From: Steromphala cineraria
Lineage: Eukaryota > Mollusca > Gastropoda > Trochida > Trochidae
Length of the DNA stretch: 64,000 bases
Direction of reading: 5' to 3'
Assembly (NCBI GenBank): GCA_916613615.1
Contig: OU744734.1
Span: 32,930,301-32,994,300, forward strand
In this document: positions 12,301-27,300 of the stretch, in pieces
Layout: every line of letters starts with the position of its first letter
How positions within the stretch are numbered: position 1 is the first letter of the stretch
The notes under the pieces: model-generated
What the model was told of the DNA's origin: nothing
Database searches by the model: none
What the model saw: only the letters and a program-made list of their open reading frames with translations
Program-made: the position numbers and the translations under genes

Positions 12301-15300
12301 AAAATCTTATTTGAATTATTTTCTCATGAGAAATGAAACTAGATTAATGTTTTGTGATCTTCGACAATCGAGGTATCCCTTATCTCCTGTCGCAACCTAT
12401 CGTAATCCGTTTCTTCAAGGTATGAATTCTTTTACGGAACAAGATCAAAATGTTTTGTTTTTCCCATTGATAAAACAAGATATGGTATAACGCTGTAGGT
12501 GTTTTCCTATCACTTTCATCTGTTTGTGTTCTCAACAGGATAATGCCTTGCAAAACAGGCCCTTATCGTTTAAACCCCCGGGCATTATCCACGACATAAG
12601 CGCTCATTACGTTTGATTATGCAATGGTGAGCGCGTTACACAAGCCTAAATATGATAGGAGAAACCGTTATGAAGATTTTAGGATAATTGTATAATAATG
12701 ATAATGATAACGTAACGATTATGCGAGACAAATCTTATTAACGATACTTCGTGATTTTAAATGTGGAAACATTAAAAAAACATCATATTCATCAAACATA
12801 CTTACGATGAATGAATGTTTGAGGCAAAAAAACAAAAACATAGCAATATTAACTAAAATAATAATCTACTAGTTATAACATGCTTAATACTTACTTGTTA
12901 ACGTTTATGATTACTTTAAATATTACGTATAAAGGGTGAACAAATTCATAATCCAATAAAATAGCATCAGAAATATCGACTTAAAGTTATACCTTAAAGT
13001 CTTGTGGCATACCTTTTTACCAGATTAAAACTCCTAATATTGATCATAAATGTAGAATATATTGCGTGAATATTTACGTAAATAAACTAAGCAGGAATCG
13101 CAGTTACACAGAGGGAAAAGAAACGGTGTAAATCAAATTCATTCTAATGAAGGTATTAAATGTCTAGTTGACTGACAGACGTTTACATATTTCAACAGTG
13201 AACACTCAGAACAAAAACATCTTCATACGGTTGTTTCAATTACTTAAAGAGCCCTAAAATCATTGAAAGTACACACCGCTTACCGATATCTCAGTTTTGA
13301 AATAAAAGAAATACTAATAGAATGAAATGTACAACCAAACAATAATTGAAAACAAACCATGCATTACGACTTATTCCATGCGTAAATATGAATCGGACAG
13401 CTTCACTATTTATCTTTCATTTGCAAATATGTACTAGAATGTTAATGTACTGGGGCGGCCATAAAATATGCTCTTCTGCGGGGGTTTTCAATACATTTTT
13501 ATGATAATTTCAAAGCATAATGAATGTGCAACAAAGACAATTTCAAGTTTATGATTATGACTTATTGAAAGATCTATGTATATTCGGGATTTGTTCTGTG
13601 CAAAAAGAAAGTACAATAGGGAAGCCTTGCATATATTCAAAACGAAGTGTACCTTCAGTATACCGTGTGATTCTGCGAAGAAATTTGTATATTGCAGTGG
13701 TTTAAAAAACAGGTAAGACATTTAAAAAACATGAATAACGTTTTCCAGATGTTTACTATCTGTCTTGATAATGAATGTTGCCTCCTTGAATTGAAACAAA
13801 GAATACAAGAACTCTAGGTCCCCGGTGAGAACAATTTCTAAAAGTGACAACGTCTCTATACAGATTGTTGAATCATTTTCACACTTGGATAATATAATAG
13901 TGAATACATACATTTGTCTAGGAAATTAACTACTTCAATAAGTAAACAATTTAGATGTTTAGTAACTTGAAACCGATTCGTAAACCTTGCGAGGCGCCAA
14001 TCACATTTACGGACAGACATACAGACAGACAGAATATTTTATTTATGTCTCACCCGTAGATACAAGTCATAAATTATTGTATATAATAATATATAATGAA
14101 GTAAGCTACGACCAGTTGCTCAGCGAGTTATGAGAGACAATATATCATTAAAAATAAAGAAATAAATGAAAGAGCTAAAAATGTAATTTACGATTACAGG
14201 CTCGGTTGGACTCGGTTGACTGCATGCATTATGTGGAGCGTGACATTATGACAATGCATTATGACAATAGCCCATGCTAATACTTATCGTTACCCATGTG
14301 CTCGCCAAGTGTCTCCGCCCAGGGCAACGGGTCATCTCGAGCATTTCAAGAGTTATCTCGCATCTTGGGTGTTGACTTGTCGACTAATGCTTTAGTAAGA
14401 TTGACAAATCTTGGGCAGTTTAACTCAACATGTGATTTTAAAATATAGCAGCTAGCCCGATCTAGTACGATCTAGGATGACATCATGGTTTAATTATATT
14501 ATCCTTGTCAATTGCTTAATTTAGGGAAATCTTTATTTTTTAAAAGAGAATTGAACAGTTTATAAAGCGATTTTTGTATAATTAAGAGATTAAGTTTAAT
14601 GATAGAAATGTTGTGTGTTAATTAAAGTGGATATTTATTTGTATTACATTTATATAGTTTTCTTCTTTAGGAATCATAAGCTTTTTACTTTGTACATAAT
14701 CAGTTTATCAGTGCCTAAAATGACATTTTAAAATATCAAGTACGAATACTTTTAAATAAATATATGTTTAATATTATGTTTTGTTTCACGTATAACAACA
14801 ATTACACAGGTTTATATACAGTCGGTATGCTCATACACAGAACATATTGATCAACTGAAAAAAGAGTGTTCATCATCAAAACAGACAGTCAGGAATTCGT
14901 TTCTTCATTAAGAAACTTAAGAGAGGACTTGTCGGAAAAAATGTAAATCTTAAACATTTATCATTCTGTAGTAATATTTTAAGTAGAAGATTTCATCTTT
15001 TGTCTATCTTTTCAGTAGGGAATCAATTCATGTAAATATTTATGTGTGTAGGGCGTGGTTGTTACAAAGGACTCCAGCAGAGGAAGATACTCAAAGCTTG
15101 AAGGTCTTAAAAACCATAAACTTTATAGTGTCGCTACCACCCTGCAATTATTTCATTACGTATTCCAGAGGCGGAGTGATAACACCAGAGACCATAAATG
15201 TCTTTGTCAAATAGTTTTCTTTCGAAATGAATTTGACATAGCTATTTTGTATATGAATCATAAATTTGTGCATAATTTATATTATGAGTCGCAATTGCTT

Positions 15301-18300
15301 TCAGAAGCAATATGCAAAAAACTTTAGTTGTTGACTAGATATGCTATTTTTCATTAAGTGAATATTAAGTTACAAGTACGAATACCATGAAACAGAAGTA
15401 GTTTATGTTTTATATTTAATCCGACGAAATTCAAATTTATGACTTACACTTGTGCCGTATTCCCTAGTCGTAAATACAAATGTCAATAATTGTTTGATGT
15501 ATTTCATTATCATAACATAGCAATTCATACAAATCTTCAAATTTGCATTCTTATGTAGAAAACGTGACGATTTAAGGTCGCATTATACTTATGATGGCCC
15601 AAGATTACAAAAAGATGTTAAAGAAGGCATTATTTAAACATATTCTGATTTTTTCAGAGAAGTTTATATAGGTGATCGTAAACTTTAAATATGTGTTGAT
15701 AGCGCAAAAGAAAAGGTATCAAGTGCACTCTATGTAGGACAGCTAATTTCGTATTCCATTCTTGTCATAAAATAAGATATATTTGCTGTAATATTTAAAC
15801 CAATTGTAACTTGAGATTATACATATTGTTTTAATGTAATGCTTTACACCTAACAATATACACAAGATTATAAGATTATTATCTAAAATTAAAATAATTT
15901 GTCAATATCTAGGTAGCACCATTCTCTCCCAACAGAGGCAACTCAGTCATACCTGAATTAGCATTCTCTCCCCACAGAGGCAACTCAGTCATACCTGAAT
16001 TAGCATTCTCTCCCAACAGAGGCAACTCAGTCATACCTGAATTAGCATTCTCTCCCCACAGAGGCAACTCAGTCATACCTGAATTAGCCTCTGTTCTATT
16101 ACGGCTAATACACGGGAGAGAAAGGTAGAAATCTGATTGGAGGCAATCGAAGTTAGTTGTGCAATCAGCGACGCCGTTTCAAAAGTGGGCATTCGCAAAA
16201 CCTCGGCAATCTCCGTGTGGTTCGTGAAAGCATTCGTTGAAATTTAACATCCAGGGGAGGTAATTATTCCTTTTACAAAACATCGCTTTTTATCTTCTCA
16301 TTAGTTGTTATTTGGTTGGTTAGTAAAATAAAATCTATCATAAAACAAATAGTAATCTACACAATTATAAAACAGTTTCTATCTAATGAAAATCCCTATC
16401 CATATCTGATTTTCAAATTGTTTCCCTCTCACACTGTAAATGAAAAATAAACATAAAGACATAATATTTTCCATGTCACTATACGACCATTAAGAACTCC
16501 CCAAGTCATGGATATCCAAAAGGTGTTTTCATTGGCTGCAAATAAGGGAGCTAAGTTAGGGTTAAAACACGAGGACGAGGTTATGCTCGGGTTTTCAAAA
16601 CCTGAGGAAAGAATGCTGAGCGGAAAGTAAGACCGAAAGCGAAGCTTGAGGTCTTACTTCCCGCGAAGCTTTCTTTCCGAAAGTTTTGAAACCCAAGCAT
16701 AACCGAATTCGAGGGTTTTAACTAACTTAGATACCGTTATTAAACATTTATTAAAAAACGCAATCATTTGTGCATATTGTAGTATTTGTAATCATATTTT
16801 GAGACCGATTGATCATAAAAAATGAGAAAAAAACAACAAATATCTAGGATTTATGTTTGGCCGTTTTATTTTAACATTTATTATTGGATTACATTACTTT
16901 ATACTGTCGCTTTAATTCTAATAAAAAAACGATTAAATCAGTTTCCATTAAAATAAGCAGTGTGTTCAAACGACTTTTTGACATTGACATAGCACAAAAT
17001 GCACGTGCAAAGCATTCTTCGATGTGTAAGGTTTTACAAATGACAATCGACAAGTCACGTGGTTGATACCGTATTTTGATCCTTTAAATTTATCACAAGT
17101 TAAAAGGTGTAACACTGTAAATATCAATTATGAATGTTTGTATGCATTTAAAATTTGAATCAAGTGCAATTGGATATTATAATGCTTTAAGACCGATCTT
17201 TTTTTACCGAAATCAATAGATCGTTTAACATAGCCTTCACTTCTATCTGGCCCGTTAGAGTAGTGCTTGCTTGCGGTCCAGAGGGTTGAGGGTTCGAATC
17301 CCGCACTTTGGAAGCATTGAAACTTTGTAGATTTTTTCAAGATAGTATGGACTTTGGGGTTAGGCTATACATTGGAATATAAAACCCTTTGACTTTGAAA
17401 TATAAAAACCTTCCAACCCCCGAGTAGGTCTTACATATGAACACAAAAACCTTCCAACCCCCGAGTAGGTCTTACATGTGAATATAATGCCCTGACTTCC
17501 CAATGTAAACCCTCCTTGGAGGTTATTACGAGAAAACAAGAAACCTCCAAAACAATAGACGAAATCCCGATAGGTCTCTAATTTAAGTTACAATTTTTTG
17601 CAGCTTTTTGTAGGCGTAATAGAACAGAGGCTAATTCAGGTATGACTGAGTTGCCTCTGTGGGAAGAGAATGAGGTAGCACTTATCTTTAATAATCTATT
17701 GTTTGGTAAAGTAACACAATGTACATTCTAGAATATATACTAGAACCAAAAATTATATTTCTCTTAATTGAACACTTTTTCATTTCATTTGATATTTTAT
17801 CTAAGTCTTCTTACACAATCTCATGATAAAACCTTTCATTTTGAAAATAGCTTTTTTAGATAGATGTTTGAATGCAAGATGATGTGAATTGTCTTGTGAG
17901 CCTTAAGTATCAATTGAATGTTTCTGAAAGTCATTGAAACGGGTTCATCTGCTGTCGTGCTCAACGTCTCACACAATTAGACACAGTTAAACAACGCAGT
18001 TATGGACGGTGGCATGAACACAATTAGACACAGTTAAACAACGCAGTTATGGACGGTGGCATGAACACAATTAGACACAGTTACAACAACGCAGTTATGG
18101 ACGGTGGCATGAACACAATTAGACACAGTTAAACAACGCAGTTATGGACGGTGGCATGAACACAATTAGACACAGTTAAACAACGCAGTTATGGACGGTG
18201 GCATGAACACAATTAGACACAGTTAAACAACGCAGTTATGGACGGTGGCATGAACACAATTAGACACAGTTAAACAACGCAGTTATGGACGGTGGCATGA

Positions 18301-21300
18301 ACACAATTAGACACAGTTAAACAACGCAGTTATGGACGGTGGCATCAACACAATTAGACACAGTTAAACAACGCAGTTATGGACGGTGGCATGAACACAA
18401 TTAGACACAGTTAAACAACGCAGTTATGGACGGTGGCATGAACACAATTAGACACAGTTAAACAACGCAGTTATGGACGGTGGCATGAACACAATTAGAC
18501 ACAGTTAAACAACGCAGTTATGGACGGTGGCATCAACACAATTAGACACAGTTAAACAACGCAGTTATGGACGGTGGCATGAACACAATTAGACACAGTT
18601 AAACAACGCAGTTATGGACGGTGGCATGAACACAATTAGACACAGTTAAACAACGCAGTTATGGACGGTGGCATGAACACAATTAGACACAGTTAAACAA
18701 CGCAGTTATTGACGGTGGCATGAACACAATTAGACACAGTTAAACAACGCAGTTATTGACGGTGGCATGAACACAATTAGACACAGTTAAACAACGCAGT
18801 TATTGACGGTGGCATGAACACAATTAGACACAGTTAAACAACGCAGTTATGGACGGTGGCATGAACACAATTAGACACAGTTAAACAACGCAGTTATGGA
18901 CGGTGGCATGAACACAATTAGACACAGTTAAACAACGCAGTTATGGACGGTGGCATGAACACAAATAGACACAGTTAAACAACGCAGTTATGGACGGTGG
19001 CATGAACACAATTAGACACAGTTAAACAACGCAGTTATTGACGGTGGCATGAACAGAATTAGACACAGTTAAACAACGCAGTTATGGACGGTGGCATGAA
19101 CAGAATTAGACACAGTTAAACAACGCAGTTATGGACGGTGGCATGAACACAATTAGACACAGTTTAACAACGCAGTTATGGACGTTGGCATGAACACAAT
19201 TAGACACAGTTAAACAACGCAGTTATGGACGTTGGCATGAACACAATTAGACACAGTTAAACAACGCAGTTATGGACGGTGGCATGAACACAATTAGACA
19301 CAGTTAAACAACGCAGTTATGGACGGTGGCATGAACACAATTAGACACAGTTAAACAACGCAGTTATGGACGGTGGCATGAACACAATTAGACACAGTTA
19401 AACAACGCAGTTATGGACGGTGGCATGAACACAATTAGACACAGTTAAACAACGCAGTTATGGACGGTGGCATGAACACAATTAGACACAGTTAAACAAC
19501 GCAGTTATGGACGGTGGCATGAACACAATTAGACACAGTTAAACAACGCAGTTATGGACGGTGGCATGAACACAATTAGACACAGTTAAACAACGCAGTT
19601 ATGGACGGTGGCATGAACACAATTAGACACAGTTAAACAACGCAGTTATGGACGGTGGCATGAACACAATTAGACACAGTTAAACAACGCAGTTATGTTT
19701 AGACACAGTTAAACAACGCAGTTATGGACGGTGGCATCAACACAATTAGACACAGTTAAACAACGCAGTTATGGACGGTGGCATGAACACAATTAGACAC
19801 AGTTAAAACAACGCAGTTATGGACGGTGGCATGAACACAATTAGACACAGTTAAACAACGCAGTTATGGACGGTGGCATGAACACAATTAGACACAGTTA
19901 AACAACGCAGTTATGGACGGTGGCATGAACACAATTAGACACAGTTAAACAACGCAGTTATGGACGGTGGCATGAACACAATTAGACACAGTTAAACAAC
20001 GCAGTTATGGACGGTGACATGAACACAATTAGACACAGTTAAACAACGCAGTTATGGACGGTGGCATGAACACAATTAGACACAGTTAAACAACGCAGTT
20101 ATGGACGGTGGCATGAACACAATTAGACACAGTTAAACAACGCAGTTATGGACGGTGGCATGAACACAATTAGACACAGTTAAACAACGCAGTTATGGAC
20201 GGTGGCATGAACACAATTAGACACAGTTAAACAACGCAGTTATGGACGGTGACATGAACACAATTAGACACAGTTAAACAACGCAGTTATGGACGGTGGC
20301 ATGAACACAATTAGACACAGTTAAACAACGCAGTTATGGACGGTGGCATGAACACAATTAGACACAGTTAAACAACGCAGTTATGGACGGTGGCATGAAC
20401 ACAATTAGACACAGTTAAACAACGCAGTTATGGACGGTGGCATGAACACAATTAGACACAGTTAAACAACGCAGTTATGGACGGTGGCATGAACACAATT
20501 AGACACAGTTAAACAACGCAGTTATGGACGGTGGCATGAACACAATTAAGAATATTTTAGATGTGTCATATGAAGTCACACCTATTGACAAGAAAGAAAT
20601 ATAATAATAAACATGGTCACTGGTGCGATTAACATGAAGTGCTATAACTTAACATCATTTCTATTGATTCCATATGCTACATTTAGCGAACATTTTGTAG
20701 AATTAATTTTGAAAAATAAACACGATCAATGAATATTTAAAAAGACACAGCATGATTTGCCGAACTATGCTGAGATAGGGGAAAGTGACGTCGCACATTT
20801 TCGCCTAACGTTAACAAACCCAACTTCCAATAAAAGACACTTTTATAACACATGCATGCGGTGTTTTCACTGGGGGTTCACCGTCATGCTATTCAAAAAC
20901 CGACTTTCCTTTTGTACTTGCAAATATGTTCATAATAACCAATAAATACCAGATCAAGATGTCAGAACTTTTGACACTAACGTACTAACCTATAGCCAAG
21001 AGCCTTACGTATCGCAACCATAAAACGTATGTTACGTTCTGACGTCATTAAAACATTTGCAGTCTCTAATGGACCAGTTGAAGAAAGGCAAACTGAATAT
21101 TCAATAAATCCTCACACTTCTCTTCCGTGTAAAGACAAATAGATTAAGCCCTTCCCGTCAATTTAGATAAAATTGTCAAGCCCTGATTTCAGCCAATCAA
21201 AACCGAGGATATCCAAGTGCGATGTTAATCATTTATCCCTTCATTCTTTGCTTACTCATCCGCTTGCAATATTGGAGCTAAGTGGGAGACGTGGATACAT

Positions 21301-24300
21301 ACATACCCGAAGCAAGATCGGAGTGGCTTCGACAAGGAGTTGTACTTTTCGTAATGTTATTCTAATAAAGCTTTAAGAGATTTACCAAGAAGAAAACTCT
21401 TCTCTAACTTTTCGTAATGAAGTTGGAAACCTTTAGACTACCAAGGATATCACTGAAGGTTAGTTTTTTTCCAATTTTAAATTTTAAAATGATTTTATTT
21501 TTTAATTTAAAAATAAATGAGAGTTATACTTACTTTTTGATTTACGAGAACATGGTATTTTTATAGATTAACAAATTCCAATAATTCCAATAGCGACGTT
21601 CTTGAAAACACACAATAATCCAAAAGCGTTTTTTCTTGAATTATGTTATGATGAATCATGTATTTCAAATTTGTGTGACTAAAATGTTACTAGAGATCTC
21701 TATTCCTTACCTCTATAACTAAAGGAATATGTTTGTTTTATTTCGTTTTTGTCATGAAAACCTCTTTTGTTAAACAAATAGACTCGTGATTGTTGAAATA
21801 CATAATTAGTAATAACTGGAAGTATCAAACATTATGGCTATGAAACATAAAAAAAATATAAAAAAAATAAAATAAATAAATAAATAAAATATAAAATGTT
21901 TGGAAACCATCTGAAATAAAAATCGACGAGGTTACGAAAACACTGTTAACTATATTGATTTCGTACTGCAATATATATATTGATATACAGCTTATATATC
22001 GCAATAATATTGATATATATTAACTTTACTCTACACTCTACTTAAAAAATATCAATTAGCTTGCACATTAAACATTTGATAAATTTCAAATCTTTCGACT
22101 ATAACTCTAAAAGATGAAATTTGCTATAAAATATGTTTGATTTATATGTTTAAAATTTTAACTTTAATGAAGAATAAGGCATAATACATATATTCCACAG
22201 AAAAATACTTATCATGTACATAAAAGCATATCACTGTGATCTAGAACAGGATGTTTGAATCAATTTGACTAGGACTGAAAATAATAGTGCAATTGATGTA
22301 TTGCACAAATCATGCTGCGATATATTATTATTGCGACAATATTGCACAGCCCTAGTATGAATGTCAATGGTTATTGCATCATAAGTTATTAAAATCAACA
22401 CGAATTAGATTGTCATCCTTTAACCATATTTTTAATACTCAAATTTGATTGAATAACCTGATTTTGTATATGGGACAAACGACAACAAGTACAAACCCTT
22501 GCTTCCAACTTAGGTCACCGTATGGCAAAAAAGTAAAACGCACAATGATGTCATTAACAGTCGTCAAAAACTATTTTACATATTTGCACCATTTTCAGTT
22601 CTCGTCCATGATGGCTTCAATGATTGTTTCATCTCACAAGCAAGAAGGGTACATGCTGATTATAGATTTAGGCGTAAACTTACAACAAAAAGTTGAGGAA
22701 TAAATATATAACTCTTGCAAATCAGCATTTACTTTATCGAAAAAGTGAAACATCCTTTCGAAAGCAGGCGTATTATGACGCATTTCCGTTCCTTGTTTCG
22801 CAGCCGGCACTTCGGTTCATTGGGCAGCCGAACTCCAATGGCCTCTTCGCGGCTTCTAAACTGGACGGTAAGGCTCTGAGCAGTCGAGAAGCCGGGCTGA
22901 ATGAACCGTATCAGGAGGAGCTGGAGCCGTACATCTCCAACAACAGCACGGGCTCCTACACCGAGTCTCTACAGTCATACAAGGAGCAGAGGAACAGTCG
23001 GCGGAGGAATACCATCTTTCTCGTACTACTTTTAGTGGGACTTATAGCAGTTATTGCTGGCATAACTGCAGCCATATTGTGGAGCTTGATAGGACGGAGA
23101 GAAGGTAAGTCTTACTCATTCTATACTCGTAAATTGTCTGACAAGTAGATGACATATGGTGACACTCTAAAGGTTTGGACCGACAAACAGTATTGGAATC
23201 GATCGATGAATATATGTGGTTATACCTATTTCACAACGATGCGTTTTCAAGAGTGTAAATAATGCTTTATTTAATGATCAGGGTATTTAAAGGGTCAAGT
23301 GTTTGAATACTAGAATACTGAATTAAAAATTACATTTACTGTAAAACTTTGGTTGGTTGTAGTGTAAGTCAAAGTTTCAGTTTGAGTCCTTAATACTAAA
23401 ATCCTTTAGATGAAAAATCAAAATGCATAATGTGTGAGCATATTTGTAACCCTTCATCTGTAACACAACAGAGGCAGTGTCTGGACGGCTAATTGACCCA
23501 GTGACGGGTAACAATGATGATGCAAATGGAAATCTCCAGCCTAGCTCGACAACACAATTTTCTAATAGCTTTGAAAGTGCGAGCCAACACGGATCGACAG
23601 GTACATCCCACGGAATGTCTGTGTCGGGGTCCAAGAGGCATGGCACTGTGGGGACAGAAATCATATCCAGTGTTGGGAACCAGGGAGGCAGAGACTCACA
23701 AGCGTCCTTTTCGCGCCCCATTTTAACTGCTTCGAGTGATCAAATAGATTTGTCAATGGAGATTACAGTTTCGACCCAAAGCTTAACGCAAGCAGTTTCC
23801 TTACACTCTGATGTGCCGTCAGCAAGCTATTCACCGAGCACTGAACGTTTAATAAATACTAATCAAATTGACACTTCCCTGCAGACCAACGTTGTAGCCA
23901 CTAATGACCTAACACTTGAAACACCCGTACTTTCAACTATAGAGTCGGTTGATTCTGCATCACTTGCTCAAGATACGCAATCTAACCAATTGAGCTTTTC
24001 AGACACAGCGCAACTGAGCAGTTCGTCACTGAAAATACAAAGTGTGGCTAATATGGGTAGTCTATCACCTTCAAATACGGCTGATATAGGAACAGTTGGA
24101 TCTTTTACAGTCTATGGTGGTGATCTTGGAAGTGATGCGATTGATGGTAGTCTTGGTGGAAATATGGGTAGTTTATCTCCTTCAAATACGGCTGATATAG
24201 GGCTTGGTGGATCTTTGACAGTCAATGGTGGTAATCATGAAAGTGATGCCATTAATGGTAGTCTTGGTGGAAATATGGGTAGTTTATCTCTATCAAATAC

Positions 24301-27300
24301 GGCTGATATAGGGATAGGTGGATCTTTGACAGTCGATGGTGGTGATCTTGGAAGTGATGCGATTGATGGTAGTCTTGGTGAAAATATGGACAGTTTATCT
24401 CCTTCAAATACGGCTGATATAGGGATTGGTGGATCCTTGACAATTGCTAAAGGTAATCTTGGAAGTGATGCGATTGATGGTAGTCTTGGTGGAAATATGG
24501 GTAGTTTATCTCCTTCAAATACGGCTGATATAGGGATTGGTGGATCTTTGACAGTCGATGGTGGTAATCTTGGAAGTGATGCGATTGATGGTAGTCTTGG
24601 TGGAAATATGGACAGTTTATCTCCTTCAAATACAGCTGATATAGGGATTGGTGGATCTTTGACAGTCGATGGTGGTAATCTTGGAAGTGATGCGATTGAT
24701 GGTAGTCTTGGTGGAAATATTGATAGTTTATCTCCTTCAAATACGGCTGATATAGGGATTGGTGGATCTTTGACAGTCGATGGTGGTAATCTTGGAAGTG
24801 ATGTGATTGGTGGTAGTCTTGGTGGAAATATTGACAGTTTATCTCCTTCAAATACGGCTGATATAGGGATTGGTGGATCTTTGACAGTCGATGGTGGTAA
24901 TCTTGGAAGTGATGCGATTGATGGTAGTCTTGGTGGAAATATTGACAGTTTATCTCCTTCAAATACGGCTGATATAGGGATTGGTGGATCCTTGACAATC
25001 GCTAAAGGTAATCTTGGAAGTGATGCGATTGATGGTAGTCTTGGTGGCAATATTGACAGTTTATCTCCTTCAAATACGGCTGATATAGGGATTGGTGGAT
25101 CTTTGACACTCGATGGTGGTGATCTTGGAAGTGATGCGATTGGTGGTAGTCTTGGTGGGAATATGGACAGTTTATCTCCTTCAAATACGGCTGATATAGG
25201 GATTGGTGGATCTTTGACAGTCGATGGTGGTAATCTTGGAAGTGATGCGATTGATGGTAGTCTTGGTGGGAATATGGACAGTATATCTCCTTCAAATACG
25301 GCTGATATAGGGATTGGTGGATCTTTGACAGTCGATGGTGGTAATCTTGGAAGTGATGCGATTGGTGGTAGTCTTGGTGGCAATATGGACAGTATATCTC
25401 CTTCAAATACGGCTCATATAGGGATTGGTGGATCTTTGACAGTCGATGGTGGTAATCTTGGAAGTGATGCGATTGATGGTAGTCTTGGTGGCAATATTGA
25501 CAGTTTATCTCCTTCAAATACGGCTGATATAGGGATTGGTGGATCTTTGACAATCGATGGTGGTAATCTGGGAAGTGATGCGATTGATGGTAGTCTTGGT
25601 GGAAATATGGGTAGTTTATCTCCTTCAAATACGGCTGATATAGGGATTGGTGGATCTTTGACAGTCGATGGTGGTAATCTTGGAAGTGATGCGATTGATG
25701 GTAGTCTTGGTGGAAATATGGACAGTTTATCTCCTTCAAATACTGCTGATATAGGGATTAGTGGATCTTTGACAATCGATGGTGGTAATCTGGGAAGTGA
25801 TGCGATTGATGGTAGTCTTGGTGGAAATATGGACAGTTTATCTCCTTCAAATACGGCTGATATAGGGATTGGTGGATCTCTGACAATCGATGGTGGTAAT
25901 CTTGGAAGTGATGCGATTGATGGTAGTCTTGGTGGGAATATGGACAGTATATCTCCTTCAAATACGGCTGATATAGGGATTGGTGGATCTTTGACAATCG
26001 ATGGTGGTAATCTTGGAAGTGATGCGATTGATGGTAGTCTTGGTGGCAATATTGGCAGTTTATATCCTTCAAATACGGCTGATATAGGGATTGGTGGATC
26101 TTTGACAATCGATGGCGGTAATCTTGGAAGTGATGCGATTGATGGTAGTCTTGGTGGCAATATTGGCAGTTTATCTCCTTCAAATACGGCTGATATAGGG
26201 ATTGGTGGATCTTTGACAGTCGATGGTGGTAATCTTGGAAGTGATGCGATTGATGGTAGTCTTGGTGGCAATATTGGCAGTTTATCTCCTTCAAATACGG
26301 CTGATATAGGGATTGGTGGATCTTTGACACTCGATGGTGGTCATCTTGGAAGTGATGCGATTGATGGTAGTCTTGGTGGGAATATGGACAGTTTATCTCC
26401 TTCAAATACGGGTGATATAGGGATTGGTGGATCTTTGACCCTCGATGGTGGTAATCTTGGAAGTGCTGCGATTGATGGTAGTCTTGGTGGAAATATGGAC
26501 AGTATATCTCCTTCAAATACGGCTCATATAGGGATTGGTGGATCTTTGACAGTCGATGGTGGTAATCTTGGAAGTGATGCGATTGATGGTAGTCTTGGTG
26601 GCAATATTGGCAGTTTATCTCCTTCAAATACGGCTGATATAGGGATTGGTGGATCTTTGACAGTCGATGGTGGTAATCTTGGAAGTGATGCGATTGATGG
26701 TAGTCTTGGTGGCAATATTGGCAGTTTATCTCCTTCAAATACGGCTGATATAGGGATTGGTGGATCTTTGACACTCGATGGTGGTCATCTTGGAAGTGAT
26801 GCGATTGATGGTAGTCTTGGTGGGAATATGGACAGTTTATCTCCTTCAAATACGGCTGATATAGGGATTGGTGGATCTTTGACACTCGATGGTGGTAATC
26901 TTGGAAGTAATGCGATTGATGGTAGTCTTGGTGGAAATATGGACAGTTTATCTCCTTCAAATACGGCTGATATAGGGATTGGTGGATCTTTGACAGTCGA
27001 TGGTGGTAATCTTGGAAGTGATGCGATTGATGGTAGTCTTGGTGGCAATATTGACAGTTTATCTCCTTCAAATACGGCTGATATAGGGATTGGTGGATCT
27101 TTGACAATCGATGGTGGTAATCTTGGAAGTGATGCGATTGATGGTAGTCTTGGTGGCAATATTGGCAGTTTATCTCCTTCAAATACGGCTGATATAGGGA
27201 TTGGTGGATCTTTGACAGTCGATGGTGGTAATCTTGGAAGTGATGCGATTGATGGTAGTCTTGGTGGAAATATGGACAGTTTATCTCCTTCAAATACAGC

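Larger units (their letters stand above)
9319..15919. other. Gene A intron 1, left part
   Basis: AT-rich sequence without supported exons. It contains a small 21-bp repeat at 10629 and a 60-bp repeat at 11131. An open frame at 15055-15327 shows nothing recognisable. Confidence 0.45.
15920..17672. mobile_element. 1.75-kb non-autonomous DNA transposon with 9-bp target duplication
   Basis: The element is bounded by AGGTAGCAC at 15911-15919 and again at 17673-17681. Its ends are inverted: CATTCTCTCCCAACAGAGGC on the left against GCCTCTGTGGGAAGAGAATG on the right, continuing inward for about 58 bases to CCTCTGTTCTATTACG (16088-16103 and its complement at 17615-17630). The left terminal unit is repeated four times in tandem, the right only once. 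Inside are a foldback (16551-16735), a 41-bp duplication (17404-17485) and a tRNA-like SINE head. No transposase frame is visible. Nine-base duplications suggest a Mutator-like or similar superfamily. Confidence 0.75.

Noticed and set aside
17240..17312. Functional tRNA gene
   Set aside because: Good B box but no intact acceptor, D or anticodon stems; better as a SINE head.
17971..20548. CRISPR array
   Set aside because: Units are directly tandem with no unique spacers, in a eukaryotic intron.
22693..22803. Coding extension of gene A exon 2 to the left
   Set aside because: A good acceptor ends at 22803 with phase matching exon 1; the upstream part is intron-like.
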